64,000 nucleotides of DNA. It comes from Calycina herbarum (lineage: Eukaryota > Ascomycota > Leotiomycetes > Helotiales > Pezizellaceae). The DNA lies in the NCBI GenBank assembly GCA_001414485.1, contig LLEY01000014.1, forward strand, positions 434,001 to 498,000. The letters are read 5' to 3'. Shown here in pieces: positions 57,992 to 64,000 of this stretch. The translations under genes and the position numbers were made by a program. Position 1 is the first letter of the stretch. Each line of letters starts with the position of its first letter. The notes beneath the pieces are model-generated. The model was given only the letters and a program-made list of their open reading frames with translations. It was not told the DNA's origin and searched no databases.

Positions 57992-58825
57992 TCACATGTT
58001 AGCTCTGTGCAGACCCCTATCAACGTATATGAAAACCAGATCAACGTTCTTTCTTTGCTCTTTGGCCATATCCAAGCCTTTAATCCACTCACCTAGCTTG
58101 TTTCGAATTTTGTTATGCCCACATGGTAAAATCGAACCCCAATATCCTGGCTGATTCTTTGGGTACCATAAGCCCAAGTTTTTCTAAAGGATGCCCCTCG
58201 AAGAAATTTGTCACTTTGATGAAGTTTCTCGGCTCTGAACGATCTCTGGATTTGAGAAGTCTTGCAAATGCATCGTTGATGCTTGCTAACTTTTCTCGGC
58301 GTTTCTGTACATTCTTAAGATAGTCTTTTTAGGTGCTACTGAACTAATGAGAGAGCTAGGGAAGCATATTTGGCTTTGTCAAAGCCCCCCAAAGGCCCCA
58401 AAAGTGTACCGAGGGGGAAAAAGGATAGATTGATGATATTTTCGTCTTGGGGTTCACGGTAATTTCGAGAAAGTTCGTTGGCGACAACCAGTCCACCAAG
58501 ACACTGGCAGGCGAAGATTAAGGGACGAACAGACTTTCCTTCAGACCCGGAATGCTTTGCAATTTCAAGTTGCATCGGAAGAGTAATTAATCAACACACC
58601 GTTTCGGTCTCCTCCCTCAACCAGAATAAGGGTTGAAACAAAGATGTGGAATGGTTATCAACTCATTTGAAGAGAGGATAGAAGTGCGCAAATTCAGCAT
58701 TGTAACCGAAAGACAGGATGCGTGCCTTTGGGCAATTTTCGTGAAGGGGAAGAAGAGACCTTGGCCAGAATTCTTTAGCCTCCTTCCCAAAAGGATCCTT
58801 CCCTATCCACGCCCAGGTTCCAATT
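57992..58825 (-). pseudogene. Alpha/beta hydrolase (PGAP1/DUF676-like serine esterase) remnant
   Basis: Read from high to low coordinates on the minus strand in changing frames. GKEAKEFWPRSLLP and PKARILSFGYNAEFAHF (58825-58650) match the N-terminal part of fungal serine-esterase domains. PLIFACQCLGGLVVANELSR (about 58530) is the nucleophile-elbow region; the usual GHSLGG is changed to CQCLGG, which removes the catalytic Ser. FDKAKYASLALSLV corresponds to the GTPF-like segment. RREKLASINDAFARLLKSRD, FIKVTNFFEG, MVPKESARILGFD and KLGEWIKGLD (58320-58050) are the C-terminal part. Stops and frameshifts separate the blocks. In fungi this domain is often attached to NLR or tetratricopeptide proteins, or stands alone. 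Clearly inactive. Confidence 0.8.
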
Positions 58826-59319
58826 CAGTCTCCTCCGAGGACGTGGGCAAGTGCGATACTTTATGGTCTCTGACCAGTAAATTTAACCCGAGACAAGCCA
58901 ATTTAATTCAGGAAACGTACTCAATTTTCGCGTTCCTTGGGTTGGCAACGGGCTCTCCCAATCCATCTTTCGTCTCCTTTGGTTCACAGTGAGGGAGTTT
59001 TGCACAGGGGGGGTCAAACTTTCTCAGATTGGAAATACAAAAGTGGTTGTCTTGTTCGGGTCGTATACTTAAGAATCTTTAAATCATACTCGTGGTTTGA
59101 TACCTTCAGCTTGTGAAACATATCGACAACTCAATGCAACCTCGTTGGCAACGGCATCGATACTGTAAGAATCCAAAGCCCCATCTTCTCAACTCCCCTC
59201 AAATCCCCTCCCTTCTGATCCAGTGTACATCATGAGACCGCCATTGGGTGATCAGAATTTCACCTACCACCTGGGAATCGCCGGATAATCTCATCGCGCC
59301 AAAAACTCCTCTCTGTCGC

Positions 59320-59566
59320 TTAATTATCAGGTGAGCAGATCCTCCACAAATCAGAAGGCAACCACGAAGTGGGCTGCATTTGTGGCTTCCTGATGAAGCA
59401 ATAATTGACGAGAATATGTGGCTGTGGCGTATACAGCGTGGGATTCTGATTGAAGTCATTGTCAAAAGATTTCTCCATTGTCTCGCGGTAGATGAGAAAC
59501 TCGGCAACTCGTGGTGCCAAATTATCAAGGTACGGAAATATCCTTGCGACTTTGGAACCATCAAAC
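59320..59566 (-). pseudogene. Isolated exon-like coding remnant
   Basis: An open stretch of about 82 residues without ATG begins right after an acceptor-like site (TTAATTCAG). It reads protein-like (FDGSKVARIFPYLDNLAPRV, then EKSFDNDFNQNPTLYTPQPH) and ends at a stop at 59320. No upstream exon in phase was found. It could be the last exon of a decayed gene. No family assigned. Confidence 0.4.
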
Positions 59567-59582
59567 CTGAATTAATACCCTG

Positions 59583-61075
59583 ACTTAATCCAAGTATTTA
59601 GGTCAATTACTTTGAGTTGCCCTAGAAAGTAAGAACAGCGAGCTGAGTAGACTACTAGAAACCTAAAGTATTTACTGCCGCTTTTATTGACTACTGCGAA
59701 CACAGTGTGTGGTATCTCGCTTGGCGAGGCTGCGTCGATCTTTATGGGCTTGCAATGTGCCTTTATTTGCTGATCAGACCAGGATTCAGTGTAAATTGTC
59801 GAACTGGAACTTCAGTTGGGTTTGTATCAGGACATATTTGATTCTTCAGAGTGGCTTCTTGGGGGTTTGAATCAGGTTTCTAATGACGGCTCTCTATCGT
59901 CACACTATCTCTCGTTGCTTTGAATGAATGATGTATTTCCATAGCTAGAGAACCACCTCTCACCCCGCCAGGTAGCGAGGACCCCTGACTGGAGGGGCCA
60001 ATCCAAACGTAAGCCAACATGACTTATAATTGGGTTTACAACTCCAGTGCAACATCTAACTATGGGAAAACACTACAATCTCTCAATCGATGCCATTAAG
60101 AATACTGATCAACTCGCCGATGTTCTGGAGTTATTTGCCTCGATAAACTTCGGGATACTTCTCAGATATTAGAAATTATCAGACCCTTAATTGAGGAGGA
60201 GAAGCAGGAAGAAATTGACTTGTTTCACTCAGGCAAGGCAAAAAGCAACGATGACGATGACGGTGATAAACAAAAGGGTGGTGGTGAGGGGAAAGTTGCC
60301 AAACTTCCAGGATTCATTATTCCGCCAGAAGACCTTGATAAGTGTGCAGCTGTCTTTCAAAAAGTATTTGAATAACTGAACCAGATCCACACCAACCCCT
60401 CATTCTTGTCGATTCATATCATGAATTTAAAACTTGAGAGCCGGAGATAGGTTCTTTTTATGCAAATTGTTCTCGCTAAATATCAGGACCAAACTGATAG
60501 AATAAAGGCACTAAAGGCATCGAGAATTATACAACCTTTAGTAAAAAAAAGGCGTCATGGAGCTCGCAATGGGCAACCAAACAATTGCGTCTCTCCAAAA
60601 AACCGACTATGAGGAACTCAGAAACACAACAAATTAGCCGTTGAATAAACAAGGCACAGGGAGGAATTGGATAGCGAGAGGCGGGAAAAGAAGATACTCG
60701 AGAGAGAGTTGAGGGAAATGGACATGAGAAATTGAAACCATGATTAAGATAGAGAAGTCAGACCGGAGGGAAGTGTACGCAGGACTTATGTTGAAATATC
60801 TCCTGAGAAGCTTTGGTTGGGGAAGAGGAGAGCAGTTGAGAGGCAGCCCCACCTCGCATGGACAGTAAAAGCGTCAGTAAATAACCCACCAGGTTCGTAC
60901 CTGCCATCGCTCACGTTGATCCAACCATTTAGAGTAATTTAAAGTAATTACCCTAAATACTTGGAACATTTTAAACTATCAACTAGAACAATTAACTTTT
61001 ATTGTTCCAAACGATTCGGGTTAATATTAAGTTGTACTAGAAAGTCAAACAACGAGCTATTTTACTGCCGCTTTT
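59583..61075. repeat. Related repeat segments flanking a 1.3 kb block
   Basis: 59589-59613 (TCCAAGTATTTAGGTCAATT and on) recurs inverted at about 60938-60965 with few mismatches. The following CTAGAAAGTAAGAACAGCGA with TTACTGCCGCTTTT (59621-59685) recurs in direct orientation at 61036-61074 (CTAGAAAGTCAAACAACGAG, then TTACTGCCGCTTTT). This looks like two copies of a short repeat element bordering the interval. Confidence 0.5.
60062..60375 (+). pseudogene. Frameshifted coding remnant, charged helical protein
   Basis: Begins with ATG and reads IDAIKNTDQLADVLELFA, then continues only after a one-base shift as DKLRDTSQILEIIRPLIEEE, an Asp/Gly-rich linker and PGFIIPPEDLDKCAAVFQKV to a stop. The two halves join sensibly if the shift is ignored, pointing to a recent frameshift. 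Further coding-like fragments (EELDSERREKKILERELREM near 60663-60735) follow. No family assigned. Confidence 0.45.
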
Positions 61076-62147
61076 TCTTCCCATGTTTAGAAATCAGCCC
61101 AAGCGGGCTGTAATTTTCACGTGTTCACCCCATTCTCGATAACACCAAATTTAGGAGGGGAACAAACATCAACAAGAAAATTTTGAGCACTTGAAGTGTC
61201 TGCTAAAATCTATACCTGGGTCATCTACGTGAATTTCGTCCAAACGTGTGACCATTGTGGTCAAGATAGCTCCGTTGGTGTCGCAAACAAGCGCCCAGGT
61301 CACTTTTGACGCCGCAAGGCCGGCGGCCCACCCAAGTTTCAAACCTTCTCCAATTCTGCATTCGTGTGGTTCTGGAATCATTTTAGCATTGTCCCGGATA
61401 TCTGGTTCGCACTCTCTAGCCCTATCAGTCTATTTTATACGTCTCGCTTTCTCCGGTCAACCATATGTTGGGAGCCTGGTACCTCGTTTTGGGCCGTTAT
61501 ATTCCAACCTCCAAGTGGGATCGTTTTCTTGGAAAAATCCTGTATCCATTCTATTTCCATTTCGTGTGCAATCACTTATGCCGAGAATTGATCCCCTAGA
61601 ATCTGCAGACATGATAATATTCTTTTTTGAAATCTCAATTAAAATCGTCCTTCAGTCTACGAACTCGTGAGAAGTTGAATGCCGCCTCGTTGCTTTTAGG
61701 CACGCAGTGAACTTATGAGAAAGATTCAGTCTTTTTGGCTCATTTGCGGAGTTCGGGTTAATACTTTGTGGCTGCTTCTGGCTCGATGCTCTAGGTTCCA
61801 TGGCCTTCAGGCCGTTTGAAATGTCCCTGTGGCAACGAAGCGGCTAGCTTATCGCGGCGTCTACTGGATCTTCAATGGCCGTTCTCTGGGACGATATTCT
61901 GTTGGAATCAGTAGGGATTTTGATGTAAAACGCTCGTATAAGAGCCACGTTAGTTCACTGTGTGTCTTGATGTTTTCGATCATCAGAGCTTCAACGAACC
62001 CTTTCTTTTTGTCTTTTCCTTACTTTTCCTTTCATCTTTCTTCCCAATAAGCTGGCTTATTGCTTCAATCAACCTTTCAACTTTACTTTCTTTCTTTTCA
62101 ACAAAATCATCTCATACCACTTCTTTTTCTACTCGACAAACTTCATC
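61076..62147. other. Interval with weak coding traces and the promoter of the next gene
   Basis: On the minus strand 61169-61381 encodes a 70-residue frame (EGLKLGWAAGLAASKVTWAL) that looks protein-like but has no start context or recognised family. 61950-62147 is T/C-rich leader sequence of the gene starting at 62148. Confidence 0.35.
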
Positions 62148-62662
62148 ATGGGTGCAAACACCAGCTCCGTCCGTGGCAGCAGAACCCCCTCGACAAAATC
62201 ACATTCATCAACAAGAGATCGAACTTCATCACAAAGACAAACTCGTCGAATCCAACAGGTGGTTATCCATCAACCCGACGGACAATACGCCGACCCATCA
62301 CGCAGACACCGGGACCACGACCGCAAAAGACGCCAAGTAGCTGGGAGGAAAAGTCGACAAAGTGGACCAGAGATAGTAGAAGACCCAGTGGAAGATCATC
62401 ACCGTTACAAGGTACGCCAAACAAGATACAAAAGCTCCGATGCCACTTATATGGAGAATTACGAGCGATACCGTGCGGTGGTGGATGCCAAAAGAAGAAG
62501 TGGGAATTACGAGAGCAAAATCTATATTCCAACTCATCACGAAAAGTATCGGGGGACTGCGATCATAAGAGATGAGAAGCCATATACGTATGTACTCCCA
62601 AGCTGAATATCACAGAGGTTTTACTGACGAGCCCTGTTAGATACTCTGGTGTTTGGAATTAG
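62148..62662 (+). CDS. Small basic protein with N-myristoylation-like start
   Basis: Exon 62148-62587, with a likely 53 nt intron (GTATGT donor, TTACTGAC branch, GTTAG acceptor) and a short last exon 62641-62662, giving 153 residues ending YTYSGVWN. Without splicing the frame ends at 62606 after 152 residues, so the two models differ only at the C-terminus. The N-terminus MGANTSSVRG fits the MGxxxS rule for N-myristoylation, suggesting a membrane-tethered peripheral protein. The rest is Arg/Ser/Gln-rich and probably disordered, with a short Tyr-rich C-terminal region (ATYMENYERYRAVVDAKRRS). No family is recognised. A CT-rich leader precedes the ATG. Confidence 0.62.
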
Positions 62663-63008
62663 GACGGTTTCGCGGAGCTGTCTTTCATGGCAGGGATTTC
62701 GATTGCTTGGGAGTCGTAGACCTTCTAGAACATTGGGTTTACTTGTTTGGCACAAAATATTGGTTGTTTAATGTTTTGTGTATACTTTGGTTAAGGCGTT
62801 TCATCTTCTGCTATTGGAGTGGGTTGAAGCTGGCTTTGAATCTCGGAAGTTCGGTTAATTACAATACTTGTTCATATTTATTATTGCTACCTTGATGCAA
62901 TCCCGCTACTTGGTCATTTATCAAAATTCAACTTCAATTGTAGGCCGTCCTTTGGTTCCAACTTTCCAATTTTTACCCGAGTATTTGCTTCTTTAAGTAC
63001 AACCTAGA
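62663..63008. other. Intergenic region between convergent genes
   Basis: About 350 bases between the small basic protein and the 3' end of the acyltransferase-like gene. T-rich, no feature recognised. Confidence 0.4.
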
Positions 63009-64000
63009 CTAATACTTCCCGCTACTACAAGCAGCCCCCCAATTTATCGTGCTCAAGCCATTAGGAATATTAATCCCACTCGCAGTCCAACTCGCCAGAG
63101 CCGTTTCAAAACCCCACGCAAGAATAGCTTTCATCCAATGCTTCTTATGACCCCATACCATGGCTTCCGAAACAGTAGCTATCCCATTCAAAAAGAAGAA
63201 GAGTCCAATCCTCTGAAGAGCTTGATTCGTCAGAATTGGACTTAATGCATAAACATGAAATACGGCCATCAGTCCAAATGCCCCGATGACACCTAAAGAA
63301 CGTGCCACCGCGACAGGAAAGCCGTATTTCGGGAGACCATATCTCAACGGTGCATACGCGAGAGATGTGCAAGGAGATGCGAAGGCGTTGTGCCAGGTTT
63401 CAGACCTTCGAGTTATGTGTTAGCATTTCACTTCTCAATTTTAGAACGAGAATCAAATTACCAAAATCCCGTCAAGCTATCCGTTAAATAAAGCGGACCA
63501 AAAAGAGCAGGACTACTTTTGTATCTAAGGATCATCTGCATACAAGTCCAAATGATATAGATAGATAAAAGCACCTCGAACGCCAGAATCGTCGGGAAAT
63601 TCTGTGGTAAAGATTGTAAGACCGCAAAAGCAAGGACATGGAGAGCAAGCTGTAATGGCTCATTGAAATTCTCTTGGTTCTTGGGTACACGAATATTATT
63701 CGGCGCGAAACTCTCATAGCGAAGTTCAGTGAGAAGAATCAAGGCGAGTTTCCAATCGGGGAGTTTTCGACCCGCTGCATATTTCGGGAGGGAATCACTA
63801 CGGGCCCAGATATCAAGAAGTTTCATTGTCCCAATTGCGACTAAAAGTCGTCAGCAAAATCCCTCACAAAATTCCGAAATAAGCTTACTGGCAAAATTCT
63901 GAAGACATTTTGCTGGACCGCATGATATTGGTGCCAAATAAGGGGAAACCCAAAAAGCACCAAGCGAAAGAACCGTTAGAACCTTATAAATTCGGTAAAG
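63009..64000 (-). CDS. Wax synthase-like membrane acyltransferase, 5' end outside window
   Basis: Minus-strand exons 63405-63009 and 63840-63462, plus an exon from 63889 that runs past the right edge; introns of 56 and 48 nt are phase-correct. The visible ~295 residues are strongly hydrophobic with at least six membrane segments (VLTVLSLGAFWVSPYL, LALHVLAFAVLQSLP, ILAFEVLLSIYIIWTCM, SLGVIGAFGLMAVFHVYAL, RIGLFFFLNGIATV). Splicing creates DSLTGFWSETWHNAFASP, which matches the SLxDFWGxxWH signature of MBOAT-type wax synthase/long-chain acyltransferase domains. Before VFHVYAL lies a GAFGLMAVFH helix that carries the His conserved in this family (active-site candidate). Fungal members acylate alcohols or terpenoid and polyketide metabolites, so a secondary-metabolism link beyond the edge is possible but unseen. 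Confidence 0.78.

Overview
This window looks like a chromosome segment of a filamentous ascomycete (Pezizomycotina, perhaps Leotiomycetes; the class is a guess). The support is: introns mostly 50-80 nt with GTAAGT/GTATGT donors and CTAAC-like branch sites; a NACHT-type STAND (NLR) protein; Zn2Cys6 and C2H2 regulators; secreted hydrolases; an intron-bearing nuclear tRNA; and gene-poor AT-rich blocks that look eroded by repeat-induced point mutation. No bacterial-style operons are present. Exon coordinates below were worked out by hand from splice sites and reading phase.

Layout. 1-8.4 kb is a gene-dense arm: membrane sulfatase-family protein (+), dihydrofolate reductase (+), secreted SGNH hydrolase (+). 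8.4-9.8 kb is an AT-rich block with an 11-copy octamer array and a TA-flanked inverted-repeat element. 9.8-13.6 kb holds a NACHT NLR-type ATPase (+). 13.6-18.1 kb holds a truncated small secreted protein remnant, a small membrane protein (-) and tRNA-Val(UAC). 18.1-25.5 kb is one very large seven-exon gene (-), about 2328 residues, joining a UPF1/ZNFX1-like SF1 helicase, an NF-X1 zinc finger and three CbbX/SpoVK-type AAA modules. 25.5-30.5 kb is an AT-rich gap and then a long CT-rich leader. 30.5-34.2 kb is a C2H2 zinc-finger regulator (+).

34.2-37.5 kb is again AT-rich. 37.5-42.7 kb has a kinase-like protein (-), an atypical SDR (+) with a palindromic element and a perfect hairpin upstream, and an alpha/beta hydrolase (-). 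43.7-45.3 kb is a clear beta-lactamase-family pseudogene, followed by diverged ~155 bp repeats. 47.4-52.7 kb has a DUF202-like membrane protein (-), a Zn2Cys6 regulator (-) and a divergent unrecognised gene (+). 53.7-53.9 kb has two sibling hairpin elements. 54-62 kb is a gene graveyard, with remnants of an NLR-associated serine esterase and other decayed coding fragments. 62.1-64 kb has a small possibly N-myristoylated protein (+) and the 3' part of a wax-synthase-like membrane acyltransferase (-) that runs off the right edge.

Most genes look like independent housekeeping or accessory genes. The strongest candidates for unusual biology are the giant helicase/zinc-finger/AAA fusion and the nearby NLR; both fit a nucleic-acid-sensing or self/non-self role, which is inference. 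The remaining interest lies in small TA-flanked inverted-repeat elements and in the decayed accessory genes.
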